DNA of 64,000 nucleotides from Burkholderiaceae bacterium (GCA_018780645.1 JADMJJ010000011.1:1-64000), one strand, 5' to 3'; positions 1 through 9,825 are shown, counted from the first letter of the stretch. The notes: generated by a model not told the origin, from the sequence alone. Numbers and translations are program-made.

Positions 1-255
1 ATGCCGGGTGGTGTGGGAGGGGCTCGGCCGACAATGGCTGACCCCTATCCCGATCGCCTGGCCTGCGCTAATACTGCCTTTGCCTGGCGGCACACCCTCA
101 TTGCATCAAGGAATGAGCAAAGAGCAACTGCTGGTCTTGCACCGATTGATCGTGCGCAATTTTATGCTTGTTCGGATGGCCGCTCCCTGCTGTTTGCGAC
201 CCTCGGCGCTAACGCAGCACACAGGCGTGAAATACCGCATGAACAGCCTTCTCAC

Positions 256-284
256 CCCCCTCAAAGCGGGGGCTTTCAAGGGGG
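256..284. other. Strong stem-loop in leader
   Basis: CCCCCT (256-261) pairs with AGGGGG (279-284), and AAAGC (263-267) pairs with GCTTT (272-276) around a GGGG loop. A small internal loop separates the two helices. No T-run follows on the plus strand, so a classic intrinsic terminator is not supported. It could end an upstream transcript or act as a leader structure. Confidence 0.4.
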
Positions 285-448
285 CGTTTCCTCTGCATCA
301 TTGGGCAAGCAAAAAGTTCCAGCAGTCGACAGTGGATGGCGAGAACAAAGGCTTCGGAGCCAGAGTTCTGCTGGCGACTCTAGGGTTTACCAGGATTTCA
401 AGTGGGTCCTGCCTCTTGCCGAGGGGCTCATGGATGGTGCGGTCGAAC

Positions 449-464
449 GGACAGTCGGACAGTC
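449..464 (+). repeat. 8-bp tandem direct repeat GGACAGTC x2
   Basis: GGACAGTC occurs twice without a spacer, about 130 bp upstream of the sugar transferase start. It could be part of an operator or be chance. No function is claimed. Confidence 0.35.
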
Positions 465-593
465 AGTTGGCGGCTGTTGGCAAGCCTAGTTGCAAGGTTG
501 GAAGTATCTAGTCGAGATGTCAATGTCAGCAAAGCATCCCGCCCATATTCAGCAGACAAGAATCGTTCGGCAGCAGACCGAGGGGAATACAAA

Positions 594-1976
594 ATGATCC
601 GGGTTTTCAATCATTACTTGCACAGGCGCACGCTGCTCCAGATCTTTTTTGACCTTGGTTTGATTGTCTTTGCTGTCGTTGGCATCGTGTTGTTGACGGT
701 CGATGGTGCAGCACTTGCTGTGCCTCTGGCCACCACGCATGGCCTGTCGCTCGCGGCATGCATGTTCGTGATCAATTCGGCCTCAGGCTTCTATCAGCCC
801 TCGCACAACCGCTCGCTGAACCAGTCGGTGGCCCGCGCCGTGGTGGCCTTGCTGCTTGCCTTGCCCTTGGCCTATGGAATTTTCAGCTTCCTGCCCAACA
901 CCGTGAACGGTCAGGACGCGATCAAAATGGCCGCTATGACGCTTGTTGCTGCCGTGATGGTGCATCGCGTCTATGCTGCTCACGCGTCCTCCAAGTCACG
1001 CACTGGTTCGCAGATTCTGATCTTCGGCTCGGGATCCATCGCCAGCTTGGTAGGTCAGACGCTCAAGAACGCTGATCCTCACGCGCAAATTGTGGGCTAC
1101 TACCCCGGACCCAATGAGGAGCATGCCGAGGTGCCGCGTGGCTTGGTCCTGGATGCGCAGTCGAGCTTGATCGATACCGCCAAGAAGCTCAACGTGGATG
1201 AGATCGTGGTCGCCTTGTCAGAGCGCCGCGGCGGCAGTATGCCGTTGCGGCAACTGCTTGACTGCAAGATCAACGGGATTCGCGTTGTCGATATCGCGAC
1301 ATACTTCGAGAAGACGCTTGGTCAGATCAAGGTCAGTCATGTGAATGCGGGCTGGCTGATCTTCGGCGATGGCTTCAACCAAGGCGTGGCCCGTACCATT
1401 GGCAAGCGAATGTTTGATGTTGGTTGCTCGCTGTTGATGATTGTGCTGGCCGCTCCGATCATGCTGGTAACGGCTGTGGCCATACGGCTGGAAAGTCGGG
1501 GTCCGGTGCTGTATCGCCAGGAGCGCGTGGGCGCCAACAACAAGACGTTCAACGTTATCAAGTTCCGGAGCATGCGCACGGACGCGGAGAAGGACGGCAA
1601 ACCTCGCTGGGCGGCCGCCAATGACGATCGCATCACGCGCGTCGGAAATTGCATCCGCAAGGTGCGAATTGACGAACTGCCCCAGTTGTTCAATGTGCTC
1701 AAGGGTGAGATGAGCTTGGTGGGGCCCCGCCCCGAACGGCCCTTCTTCGTGGACGAGCTGACGAAAGAGATTCCCTACTACGCCGTCCGCCACAGCGTTA
1801 AGCCCGGCGTGACCGGTTGGGCTCAGGTACGGTACCAGTACGGCTCGACGGTGGAAGACTCGATCGAGAAGCTGCAGTACGACCTCTACTACGTCAAGAA
1901 TCACACGCTTTTTCTTGATCTGCTCATTATGTTTGAAACCGTGGCCGTGGTGCTGACTGGTAAAGGGGCACACTGA
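594..1976 (+). CDS. XrtA/PEP-CTERM system polyprenyl-phosphate sugar transferase (EpsB-like)
   Basis: The 460-residue inner-membrane protein should move a sugar 1-phosphate from a nucleotide sugar to undecaprenyl phosphate, the first membrane step of exopolysaccharide repeat assembly. About four hydrophobic helices fill the first 120 residues. A Rossmann-like segment follows (IFGSGSIASLVG near residue 145). A further helix near 285 precedes the bacterial sugar transferase domain, with the family signatures KFRSMR, DELPQLFNVLKGEMSLVGPRP and KPGVTGWAQV. The frame is open further upstream, but I chose ATG 594 because the protein then begins directly before the first membrane helix and a GAGG lies upstream. 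It matches the TIGR03013-type enzyme found beside exosortase A. It heads the operon containing prsK, prsR and prsT. Confidence 0.9.
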   Translation: MIRVFNHYLHRRTLLQIFFDLGLIVFAVVGIVLLTVDGAALAVPLATTHGLSLAACMFVINSASGFYQPSHNRSLNQSVARAVVALLLALPLAYGIFSFLPNTVNGQDAIKMAAMTLVAAVMVHRVYAAHASSKSRTGSQILIFGSGSIASLVGQTLKNADPHAQIVGYYPGPNEEHAEVPRGLVLDAQSSLIDTAKKLNVDEIVVALSERRGGSMPLRQLLDCKINGIRVVDIATYFEKTLGQIKVSHVNAGWLIFGDGFNQGVARTIGKRMFDVGCSLLMIVLAAPIMLVTAVAIRLESRGPVLYRQERVGANNKTFNVIKFRSMRTDAEKDGKPRWAAANDDRITRVGNCIRKVRIDELPQLFNVLKGEMSLVGPRPERPFFVDELTKEIPYYAVRHSVKPGVTGWAQVRYQYGSTVEDSIEKLQYDLYYVKNHTLFLDLLIMFETVAVVLTGKGAH

Positions 1977-2043
1977 AGGTTTCGAGTGCCGCGTGTTTGC
2001 GGCCCGGCCTTGAGGACACGCATGAGCCAGCTTTGTCTGCGGT

Positions 2044-4155
2044 ATGGAAACTAGCGCCACCGATCTGGCCGCGTTGGGTTATTTGATCGCAGCGCTGGTA
2101 CATACCGCATTTGCGATTCGCCTTCTCCAGGCGCGCAGTTCCTGGATCACAAGCAGCCCTGCAGCCCTGGCCTTTGCCTGTGGCATCGGTGCGGGCGCCC
2201 TCTGGGGCTGGACCGGCTTTGCAATGCAGTACTGGCAGGCCGCATGGTTGCCACAGGGTAACGCGGCCGCAGACCTGCTGCGCTACGCCTGTTGGTTCAC
2301 CTTCGTGCTGAGCCTGTTAAGCCCCCAGGGCCTTGCGCGCCAGACTGCGGGAATACGGCTGCTCTCGTCTGCGGCGGCGCTGATGTGCGTCAGCACTGCC
2401 GCGCTTCTGATCAGCTCGAAGTTGCTATGGACCGATAGCTGGACTCTGACCAAGCTCAGTCTCTACGCTGCCCTGACTCTTCCCGTATTCGGCCTGATCT
2501 TGGTCGAACAGTTCTTCCGCAATGTCCCGGATGACTCTCGCTGGAATGCCAAACCCGTGTGTTTCGGGCTTGGCCTTGCGTTTGTATTCGATCTCTATTT
2601 CTACTCTCAGGCTGTACTGTTTGGTCGCTATGACGAGGATGCAGTCAGCATTCGCGGCGGTATTCATGCCTTGTCTGTGCCCCTGCTGTATGTCGCTTCA
2701 AAGCGCCATGTGGACTGGATAGCGAAGCTGCAGGTCTCGCGCAAGGCCGCTTTTCATTCGGCGACCTTGCTTTTGGCTGGGGTCTATTTGCTCTTCGTCT
2801 CGGGAGTTGGGTACTACGTTCGATACTCGGGTGGTGGTTGGGGTAGGGCACTTCAGCTGGCCTTGCTGTTTGTCGCGTTGGTTACGCTGTCAATCATCAT
2901 GTTCTCCGGCGCGATGCGCGCCAAGCTGCGCGTGTTCGTTGGCAAGCATTTCTTCAGCTATCGCTACGACTACCGCGAAGAATGGCTGCGCTTCACGTCC
3001 ATGCTGTCGGTGAAGAGCTCGCCCCAGGAAATGGGGGGCTTGGTGGTGCGCGGTCTCGCCAACTTTGTTGAAAGCCCTGGCGGAAGTCTCTGGACTCGCG
3101 GGACGTCTGCCATGGAACTTGTCCAATCGGCGCGCTGGAATCTGCCGGCGACGCGGGACAGCGAATCGACGCAATCACCATTCATCCAGTTCGTTCAAAA
3201 CAGGGAATGGATTGTTGATCTGGATGAATGCCGGGCCTTTCCGGAGCGCCACGGCGAACTCTCGGTCCCAGATTGGCTGCTAAGCAATGCTCAGTACTGG
3301 TTGGTCGTGCCCTTGATCGTGGGTGACGAGTTGATCGGCTTGGCGGTGTTGGCCAAGGCGAGGACTTCGATTGAGGTCAACTGGGAGGTGCGCGACTTGC
3401 TCAAGACTGCAAGTCGCCAGGCTGCCAGCTATCTGGCGCAGATGCACGCCACCGAGGCTTTGCTCGAGGTTCGCAAATTTGATGCGTTCAACAGGATGTC
3501 GGCCTTTGTCGTGCATGACCTGAAAAATATCGTGACGCAGTTGTCGCTGATGATGAAGAACGCCAAGCGCCTGCATGACAACCCCGAATTTCAACAGGAC
3601 ATGCTCGCCACGGTAGAAAATTCCCTGGAGAAGATGCGGCAGCTGATGTTGCAACTGCGGGAGGGTGAACGCCCTCCAGGCGGCGTCAGCGGCGTGGACT
3701 TGCTGCCGATAGCTCACCGGCTCGAGAAGGTGGCCTCGGGCCGGGGCAGGGACCTGGAGTTGCAGTTGTCGGACCGGATCGTGACGCGCGGTCATGATGA
3801 GCGCGTGGAGAGGGTGTTGGGGCATGTGGTGCAGAACGCCCTCGATGCAACGGCACCGACCGATAGGGTCTGGCTCAAGCTGGAACGCCGCAGCGGCCAG
3901 GCGCGCATCGAGATCGGCGACACTGGGCACGGCATGTCGCAGGAGTTCATCCGCGAGCGGCTGTTCAAACCATTCCAGACGACCAAGGCCAGCGGCATGG
4001 GCATAGGCGCGTACGAAAGTTTCCAGTACCTGCGTGAACTGGGTGGCAGCATTTCAGTGGACAGTGAAGTGAATCGCGGCACAGTTGTGACCATACTGCT
4101 GCCTCTTTTCGAAACCTCACAGAAATCGGATCTGAACATGCTGGGATCAAAGTAA
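2044..4155 (+). CDS. prsK: XrtA/PEP-CTERM system histidine kinase PrsK
   Basis: This 703-residue inner-membrane sensor kinase should phosphorylate the response regulator encoded 6 bp downstream. The first ~310 residues are a series of hydrophobic helices forming a membrane sensor with no obvious periplasmic ligand domain. A GAF-like region follows at about 330-480. The kinase core has its phospho-acceptor at His491 (FVVHDLKN), the N box at Asn598 (NALDAT) and the G1 box at Asp626 (DTGHGM). It ends with the usual FKPFQTTK and GMGIGAY segments. The length and the membrane-GAF-kinase order fit the PrsK family (TIGR02916). The signal it senses cannot be read from the sequence. Confidence 0.93.
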   Translation: METSATDLAALGYLIAALVHTAFAIRLLQARSSWITSSPAALAFACGIGAGALWGWTGFAMQYWQAAWLPQGNAAADLLRYACWFTFVLSLLSPQGLARQTAGIRLLSSAAALMCVSTAALLISSKLLWTDSWTLTKLSLYAALTLPVFGLILVEQFFRNVPDDSRWNAKPVCFGLGLAFVFDLYFYSQAVLFGRYDEDAVSIRGGIHALSVPLLYVASKRHVDWIAKLQVSRKAAFHSATLLLAGVYLLFVSGVGYYVRYSGGGWGRALQLALLFVALVTLSIIMFSGAMRAKLRVFVGKHFFSYRYDYREEWLRFTSMLSVKSSPQEMGGLVVRGLANFVESPGGSLWTRGTSAMELVQSARWNLPATRDSESTQSPFIQFVQNREWIVDLDECRAFPERHGELSVPDWLLSNAQYWLVVPLIVGDELIGLAVLAKARTSIEVNWEVRDLLKTASRQAASYLAQMHATEALLEVRKFDAFNRMSAFVVHDLKNIVTQLSLMMKNAKRLHDNPEFQQDMLATVENSLEKMRQLMLQLREGERPPGGVSGVDLLPIAHRLEKVASGRGRDLELQLSDRIVTRGHDERVERVLGHVVQNALDATAPTDRVWLKLERRSGQARIEIGDTGHGMSQEFIRERLFKPFQTTKASGMGIGAYESFQYLRELGGSISVDSEVNRGTVVTILLPLFETSQKSDLNMLGSK

Positions 4156-4161
4156 ATAGCA

Positions 4162-5523
4162 ATGGAAAAACTACCTCAGCTGCTGATTGTTGAAGACGAT
4201 CTGGCCCTGCAAAAGCAGATCAAGTGGTCCCTGGATCGATTTGAGTCGGTGGTCGCCAACGATGTGGCCAGTGCATTGATCCAGTTCCGCCGGCACAGTC
4301 CCGCCGTGGTGACCATGGATCTGGGCCTGCCTCCCGACCCGGACTCGGTGTCGGAGGGTTTCAAGCTGTTGCAGCACATCCTGGACATCGACCCGAATGT
4401 GAAGGTGATCGTGCTGACCGGGCAAAACGACCAGGCGAATGCGCTGCGCGCGATAGCCTTGGGTGCCTATGACTTCTTTGCCAAACCGTTCGATCCAGAT
4501 CTGCTGAGTCTGACCATCGACCGCGCGTTCAGGCTTTTCGAACTGCAAAGCGAGAACCGGCGCCTGCAGGCCTTGCATCAGCCGGACGCGTTGTCAGGCC
4601 TGCTTACCCGCGATGCCGACATGCTGCGCATCTGCCGCACGATCGAGAAAGTGGCTCCCAGCAACGCCACCGTGATGCTGCTGGGGGAAAGCGGCACCGG
4701 CAAGGAAGTTCTGGCCCAGGGCTTGCATCAGAGCTCCAAGCGCTCCGGCAAGTTTGTCGCCATCAACTGCGCCGCGATTCCGGAGAATCTGCTGGAAAGC
4801 GAGTTGTTCGGCTATGAGAAGGGCGCGTTCACAGGCGCGGCGAAGACCACCCTGGGCAAGATTGAGGTCGCCAACGGCGGAACCCTGATGCTTGACGAGA
4901 TTGGCGACTTGCCGCTGTCGCTGCAATCGAAGCTGCTGCGCTTCCTGCAAGAGCGCACGATAGAGCGAGTTGGCGGCCGCCAGGAGATACCGATCGATGT
5001 GCGGGTCGTGTGCGCGACCCACCAGGATTTGAAAGGACAGATCAAGGAGGGCAACTTCCGCGAGGATCTGTTTTACAGGCTGGCCGAGATCGTGATCGAC
5101 ATTCCACCGCTGCGCTCGCGCCGTGGCGATGCGGTGCTGCTGTCGCATGCATTTCTCAAGCGTTTTGCCCAGGAGCAGCACCGCGGTGCGATGCAATTCA
5201 GCGAGGATGCCCTGACGGCCATCGACAACTACAGCTGGCCCGGCAATGTGCGCGAATTGCTCAACGCGATCAAGCGTGCCAGTATCATGGCCGACGGCAA
5301 TCGGGTCACCTGCGACGATATTGGTTTGACCAGCCCGGCCAAGCAATCAGACGACCCGGAAAAATCCCTCTTTGATTTGCGCACGGTGCGTGAAAAGGCC
5401 GAGCGTGAGGCCATTGTCAGCGCGCTGGCACGCACAAATGGCAATATTGCCAAGGCCTCTGAACTCCTCGGCGTCAGTCGGCCGACGCTATATGATCTGA
5501 TGAATCGCCTGGTGATCAAGTGA
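4162..5523 (+). CDS. prsR: PEP-CTERM-box response regulator PrsR, sigma-54 activator
   Basis: This 453-residue cytoplasmic enhancer-binding protein should activate RpoN-dependent promoters once phosphorylated by PrsK. The receiver domain spans about 1-125, with Asp53 in MDLGLPP as phospho-acceptor and the lysine in FAKPF. The AAA+ domain has Walker A GESGTGKE (Lys181), the sigma-54 contact loop GAFTGA (221-226) and Walker B LMLDEIGD. A Fis-type helix-turn-helix closes the protein (NIAKASELLGVSRPTLYDLM). An intact GAFTGA loop means it should work with sigma-54. A near-consensus sigma-54 promoter lies before the only PEP-CTERM gene in this window (15608-15624), a probable target. Confidence 0.95.
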   Translation: MEKLPQLLIVEDDLALQKQIKWSLDRFESVVANDVASALIQFRRHSPAVVTMDLGLPPDPDSVSEGFKLLQHILDIDPNVKVIVLTGQNDQANALRAIALGAYDFFAKPFDPDLLSLTIDRAFRLFELQSENRRLQALHQPDALSGLLTRDADMLRICRTIEKVAPSNATVMLLGESGTGKEVLAQGLHQSSKRSGKFVAINCAAIPENLLESELFGYEKGAFTGAAKTTLGKIEVANGGTLMLDEIGDLPLSLQSKLLRFLQERTIERVGGRQEIPIDVRVVCATHQDLKGQIKEGNFREDLFYRLAEIVIDIPPLRSRRGDAVLLSHAFLKRFAQEQHRGAMQFSEDALTAIDNYSWPGNVRELLNAIKRASIMADGNRVTCDDIGLTSPAKQSDDPEKSLFDLRTVREKAEREAIVSALARTNGNIAKASELLGVSRPTLYDLMNRLVIK

Positions 5524-5554
5524 TTTCTCAATTTCCCCTGAAAACAGGACGGCT

Positions 5555-8326
5555 GTGAAGTATTCAACAATCCGGTTGGTGATTTGTCTTGTGCTGGGCA
5601 CATCGATTTTGTCGGCCTGTGATCGCAACGATACAACTGCCATGCTTGCCTCGGCAAATGGCTATATCGCGAAGCGTGACTACAAGGCGGCCATCATCCA
5701 ATTGAAAAATGCGCTGCAGAGGACACCCGATTCGCCTGAGGTGAGATTCTTGCTTGGCAAGACCTTGCTGGACCTTGGCGATGTTGTCTCGGCCGGCGTT
5801 GAACTGCGCAAGGCTTTGGACCTCAAGTATCCCGAGGACAAGGTGCTGCCACCGCTGGCCCGCACGATGCTGATTCAAGGACAGCAGGACGCGCTGTTGA
5901 GCGAGTTTGGCGACAAGGTCCTCACTGACGCCGTCAGCGTTGCGGATCTGAAGACCACGATCGCCATGGCTCATGCGTCCCGAGGAAAATTTGCACAGGC
6001 CGATGAGGCCTTGGCCGTGGCGCTGGCTGCTGCGCCTGACTACCTGGAGGCGAAGCTTCTGCAGGTGAGGTTGCTGGCGGCGAAGAATGATTTTGACGGT
6101 GCGATGAGGCTGGTTGACGCCATCCTTGCCAAGAACCCGGAGGCGACAGATGCATGGCAGCTGAAGGGCGACTTCCTGCTGCATGGCAGGCAGAACGCCG
6201 GGGCCGCCATCGAGGCCTATCAAAAGGCTCTGAGTGCGAATTCGGGCAACGCCGGTGCCCATGCCGGTATCTTGAGCATTCATATTTCGAAAAAGGACTT
6301 GGCGGCGGCAAAGGCTCAGCTTGAGCAATTCAAGAAGGTCTTGCCGGGCCACCCTCAGGCTAGATATTTCGAGGCAGTGCTGGCCTACGAAAGCCAGGAC
6401 TTCAAGCAGGCGAAGGAGCTGACATTGCAGTTGCTCAAGCTGACGCCGGACAGTCCCAAGGTGCTGCAGCTGGCGGGCCTGCTTGAACTGCAGGCGGGAT
6501 CGCTGCTGCAGGCGGAGGTCTATCTGAACAAGGCCTTGCAAGGATCGCCGGGCGAGGTCATGGCTCGACGCCTGCTGGTGCAGACCTATCTTCGCGCTGG
6601 GCAGACGGCGAAAGCGCTGTCTACCCTGCAGCCCCTGTTGGAGCAGACCAGCCCAAGCGCGGAAACCCTGGCTCTGGCCGGCGAGGCCCATCTGCAGAGC
6701 GGCGATAGCAAGAAGGCCGACGCGTATTTCACGCGTGCCAGCAAGCTGAATCCCAATGACACCAGAAGCCGCACGGCCCTGGCCTTGTCCCAACTCGCCA
6801 GGGGCAATGCCGAGGCTGCTCTTGGCGATCTCCAGCAACTGGCGTCGACGGACAAGGGGACCACGGCCGATATGGCTTTGATCAGCGCCCATTTGCGCAG
6901 AGGCGAGGTTGCGGCTGCACTGAAGGCCGTGGAAGCCCTTGCCGCCAAGCAACCGGACAAAGCGCTCGCGCCCGAACTGAAGGGGCGACTCCTGCTCGCC
7001 CAGAAAGATCCGCTCGCGGCGCGCAAGAGTTTCGAACGGGCGCTCGAGATCGACCCGCTCTATATGCCAGCCGTCATGAGTCTGGCCGCCATGGAGATCA
7101 AGGACAACAAGCCGGATGAAGCCAAGAAGCGCTTCGACAAGCTGCTCACACTGGACCCGAAGAACGTCCAGGCCCTGGTGGCGGTGACTCAGCTGCGTGC
7201 CAAGGCCGGTGCGAGCAAAGAGGAGGTCTCCGATCTGCTGGCCAATGCGATCAAGCTCAACCCGACGGAACCGGCACCGCGGCTGCTGTTGATCGAGCAC
7301 AAGGTCAGAAGCGACGAGATCAAGCTTGCCTTGGCTGCGGCTCAGGAGGCTGTCAGTGCGATCCCGCAGGATCCGGCGATTCTGGAGGTGCTGGGGCAGG
7401 TTCAGCAAGCCTCCGGGGACCTGAATCAGGCGATCAGCACCTTCAACAAGGTCATCGCGATGCAACCTCAATTGCCGGACGCTTATATGCGACTCGCTGG
7501 CGCCCAACTGGCGAGCAAGGACCCCGAGGGTGCGGCCCAAAGTCTGAAACGGGCCCTCGCCATCAAGCCGGACTATCTGCCGGCGCAACGGAGTCTGATT
7601 CAGCTGGATCTTGCCGCGGGTCGCACCAAAGAGGCCAAGGCCGCCGTGCGCGCCATACAGCAGCAGCGCTCTGGCGAGACTGTGGGCGAGCTGTACGCCG
7701 GAGATGTCGAGGCTGCGCTGAAGAACTGGGCTGAAGCCGCAAACTCCTACAGGGCCGCGCTGGACAAGGGGGCAACCTCCGAACTGGCAGCCAAGTACCA
7801 CACCGTGCTGCTTGCCGCGAAAAAGACCAAGGAGGCCGACAAATTTGCCGCCGACTGGATGAAGGATCACCCTCAGGATGCGTCGTTCTTCTACTACCTG
7901 GGCGACTACGCGCTTGGTCGCGGGGACTACCCGGCGGCGGAGAGCTACTACATGGGCGTGAAGCGCTTGAAGCCCGATCACGCGGTGGCGCTGAACAATA
8001 TTGCCTGGCTGCTGGCCATGCAGAAGAAGCCCGGTGCGCTGGCCTACGCGGAGCAAGCCAACAAATTGCAGCCTGACCAGCCGGCATTTTTGGATACGCT
8101 GGCCTTGATTCTCGCCAGCGAGAACCAGCTGGCCAAGGCCATCGAGGCACAAAAGAAGGCGATCGCGTTGCAGCCGAAACATCCCGGCTATCGATTGAGC
8201 CTGGCGAAGATCTACATCCAGAGCGGACAGAAGCCCTTGGCCAGAAGCGAGCTGGAGTATTTGAGCAAGCTCGGTGATGCGGTCAAGGAGAAGGCGGAAG
8301 CGGCGCAGTTATTGAAGGCACTTTGA
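5555..8326 (+). CDS. prsT: XrtA/PEP-CTERM system TPR-repeat lipoprotein PrsT
   Basis: This 923-residue protein begins with a lipoprotein signal peptide (lipobox LSAC, Cys22) and then consists almost entirely of TPR-like helical repeats, over 20 by eye. It is therefore a membrane-anchored periplasmic scaffold, probably for the exopolysaccharide or PEP-CTERM machinery. The start is GTG 5555, with AGGA at 5546-5549; the lipobox position supports it. It lies 31 bp after prsR and is probably co-transcribed with prsK and prsR. Length and organisation match PrsT (TIGR02917). A very long antisense frame runs under it, which is expected in GC-rich repetitive coding DNA and was not taken as a gene. Confidence 0.93.
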   Translation: MKYSTIRLVICLVLGTSILSACDRNDTTAMLASANGYIAKRDYKAAIIQLKNALQRTPDSPEVRFLLGKTLLDLGDVVSAGVELRKALDLKYPEDKVLPPLARTMLIQGQQDALLSEFGDKVLTDAVSVADLKTTIAMAHASRGKFAQADEALAVALAAAPDYLEAKLLQVRLLAAKNDFDGAMRLVDAILAKNPEATDAWQLKGDFLLHGRQNAGAAIEAYQKALSANSGNAGAHAGILSIHISKKDLAAAKAQLEQFKKVLPGHPQARYFEAVLAYESQDFKQAKELTLQLLKLTPDSPKVLQLAGLLELQAGSLLQAEVYLNKALQGSPGEVMARRLLVQTYLRAGQTAKALSTLQPLLEQTSPSAETLALAGEAHLQSGDSKKADAYFTRASKLNPNDTRSRTALALSQLARGNAEAALGDLQQLASTDKGTTADMALISAHLRRGEVAAALKAVEALAAKQPDKALAPELKGRLLLAQKDPLAARKSFERALEIDPLYMPAVMSLAAMEIKDNKPDEAKKRFDKLLTLDPKNVQALVAVTQLRAKAGASKEEVSDLLANAIKLNPTEPAPRLLLIEHKVRSDEIKLALAAAQEAVSAIPQDPAILEVLGQVQQASGDLNQAISTFNKVIAMQPQLPDAYMRLAGAQLASKDPEGAAQSLKRALAIKPDYLPAQRSLIQLDLAAGRTKEAKAAVRAIQQQRSGETVGELYAGDVEAALKNWAEAANSYRAALDKGATSELAAKYHTVLLAAKKTKEADKFAADWMKDHPQDASFFYYLGDYALGRGDYPAAESYYMGVKRLKPDHAVALNNIAWLLAMQKKPGALAYAEQANKLQPDQPAFLDTLALILASENQLAKAIEAQKKAIALQPKHPGYRLSLAKIYIQSGQKPLARSELEYLSKLGDAVKEKAEAAQLLKAL

Positions 8327-8426
8327 AGCCAGCCTCCGCTGGGGGCAGTAACGGCAAGACTGGGTGTATGCTGTTTCTTCGGTGAGTGGCGAGGTCCCTG
8401 CCGAGACAACATCGAAAGATCGGCGC

Positions 8427-9761
8427 ATGAGAAAGTCCTTGAAGTCTGCCTTCAGGAAACAGTTCCATCAGGCGACGCGTCGCCTGTTTGGATTTCTGCC
8501 CCGCGGCGCTCGTTTTGCGGTGTTCCGCGCGATGGTCGATTGCGATCCTGCGCCAGACAGCAGGTTGGAACTGAAGATCGCCGACAGCAAGGTCGAGCTG
8601 GAGGCTTGCTTTCGCATACTCCACGATGCCTATGTGTCCAGTGGGTTCATGAAGCCCGACCCCTCGGGCATGCGGGTGACCGCCTATCACGCGCTGCCCA
8701 CGACCACCACGCTGTGTGCGAAATTCGATGGGGAAGTGGTCGGCACCATTTCGATCATCCGCGAGGGCGTGTTCGGATTTCCGTTGCAGTCCATCTTTGA
8801 CCTGTCGCAGGTGCGGGCCAAGGAGGGCAATATCGCGGAAATATCGGCACTTGCCGTCCATCCCAGCTTCAGAAAAACGGGAGGGTCGATACTCTTTCCG
8901 TTGATGAAGTTCATGTATGAGTACTGCACAGAGTTTTTCGATACCCGGCACCTGGTCATCGCCGTCAACCCGAACAAGATCGAATTGTATGAGTCGCTGC
9001 TGTTCTTCGAGCGCCTGCAGGAAAATCTGGTCAATAGCTACGATTTTGCGAATGGCGCCCCCGCCGTAGGGGCAACCCTGGACTTGCAGTCCGCCCCGGC
9101 CCTGTTCCAATCGGTTTATGGTCGACGCCGTGATCGAAAGAATCTCCACAAGTATTTTGTGGAGACCAAGCTGAAGAATATTCGCAAACCGATCCGAAAA
9201 TATTTCACCACCAATGACCCGGTGATGAGCGTGGATGTGCTGGACCATTTCTTCAATCAGGTCCATTCCGGATTTGATGCTTTGGACGATAGAAAGAAGC
9301 TGCTGCTGAAGTCCATCTACAACCTGCCGGACTACAGTCGTGTCCTGCCGGACATTCCGGACGAACTGGAGTCCCACCACCCATTGCGTCAGCATCAACG
9401 CTATTCGATCAAATGCCCGGGGCATGTCGATTTCTTGATCGATGGAAAGGTGCAGCGCTTCGAGTTCAATGTCATCGAGTTGTCATTGTCGGGTTTTCAA
9501 GCCGAGTGCCGCTTGGATTTGCCTGAGGCTGTGCCAGGCAGCGCGACCATCAACCTTGGCGAGAATGAGCGCTCCTTCGTCAAGGCCGTCGTGGTGCGGC
9601 ACAAGCGCGCAGAGTTCACCGGCTATTATGGTTTTCATATCGACGAACCGGATCTGGTCTGGACGCGCTGCGTCCGTGCCTTGGAGCAGGGGCAGATTCA
9701 CAGCGATCTTGGTGGACTTGACGACATTCCGCGCGAAAGCTACGAAAAGGTCTCGGCATGA
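8427..9761 (+). CDS. FeeM-like N-acyl amino acid synthase fused to a PilZ domain
   Basis: The 444-residue protein has two parts. Residues ~35-210 resemble the GNAT-fold N-acyl amino acid synthases of the FeeM type, which move a long acyl chain from acyl-ACP to an amino acid (the EISALAVHPSFRKTGG core and the NPNKIELYESLLF segment). Residues ~315-415 form a PilZ domain, with RQHQR (starting at Arg321) as the RxxxR motif and ELSLSG (351-356) as the second motif, Glu replacing the usual Asp/Asn. PilZ domains bind cyclic di-GMP, so the enzyme may be controlled by it (inference). ATG 8427 was chosen; GTG 8364 in frame would add 21 residues. A candidate acyl carrier protein partner is at 57809-58054. 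Confidence 0.75.
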   Translation: MRKSLKSAFRKQFHQATRRLFGFLPRGARFAVFRAMVDCDPAPDSRLELKIADSKVELEACFRILHDAYVSSGFMKPDPSGMRVTAYHALPTTTTLCAKFDGEVVGTISIIREGVFGFPLQSIFDLSQVRAKEGNIAEISALAVHPSFRKTGGSILFPLMKFMYEYCTEFFDTRHLVIAVNPNKIELYESLLFFERLQENLVNSYDFANGAPAVGATLDLQSAPALFQSVYGRRRDRKNLHKYFVETKLKNIRKPIRKYFTTNDPVMSVDVLDHFFNQVHSGFDALDDRKKLLLKSIYNLPDYSRVLPDIPDELESHHPLRQHQRYSIKCPGHVDFLIDGKVQRFEFNVIELSLSGFQAECRLDLPEAVPGSATINLGENERSFVKAVVVRHKRAEFTGYYGFHIDEPDLVWTRCVRALEQGQIHSDLGGLDDIPRESYEKVSA

Positions 9762-9825
9762 GCCAGGGCACTGGCCCAGCCGTTCTTGCCAGCCCGGCGC
9801 GGGGATTGCTCAGACAGAACCCGCG

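Larger units (their letters stand above)
1..593. other. Leader region upstream of the sugar transferase gene; no convincing gene
   Basis: Overlapping reading frames are open between about 1 and 511 on the plus strand, but their translations are rich in Ser, Arg, Gly and Cys, resemble no family I recognise, and have no well-placed ribosome binding site. I treat the stretch as non-coding. It holds a strong stem-loop (256-284) and an 8-bp tandem repeat (449-464), both listed separately. The promoter of the sugar transferase operon should lie here, but I could not identify one with confidence. A small gene cannot be excluded. Confidence 0.5.

Noticed and set aside
478-493. Sigma-54-like TTGGCA...TTGC upstream of the sugar transferase gene
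   Set aside because: The GG and GC dinucleotides are 13 positions apart instead of 12. Sigma-54 promoters tolerate spacing changes poorly, so I did not call it.
8-511. Overlapping open frames in the leader (1-489 and 8-511)
   Set aside because: Two frames overlap over almost their entire length, neither resembles a protein family, and neither has a proper start signal.
5564-8182. 872-codon open frame antisense to prsT
   Set aside because: It mirrors the codon pattern of a long, GC-rich, repetitive gene on the other strand, encodes a Gln/Arg/Leu-rich sequence without domains, and prsT itself is unmistakable.
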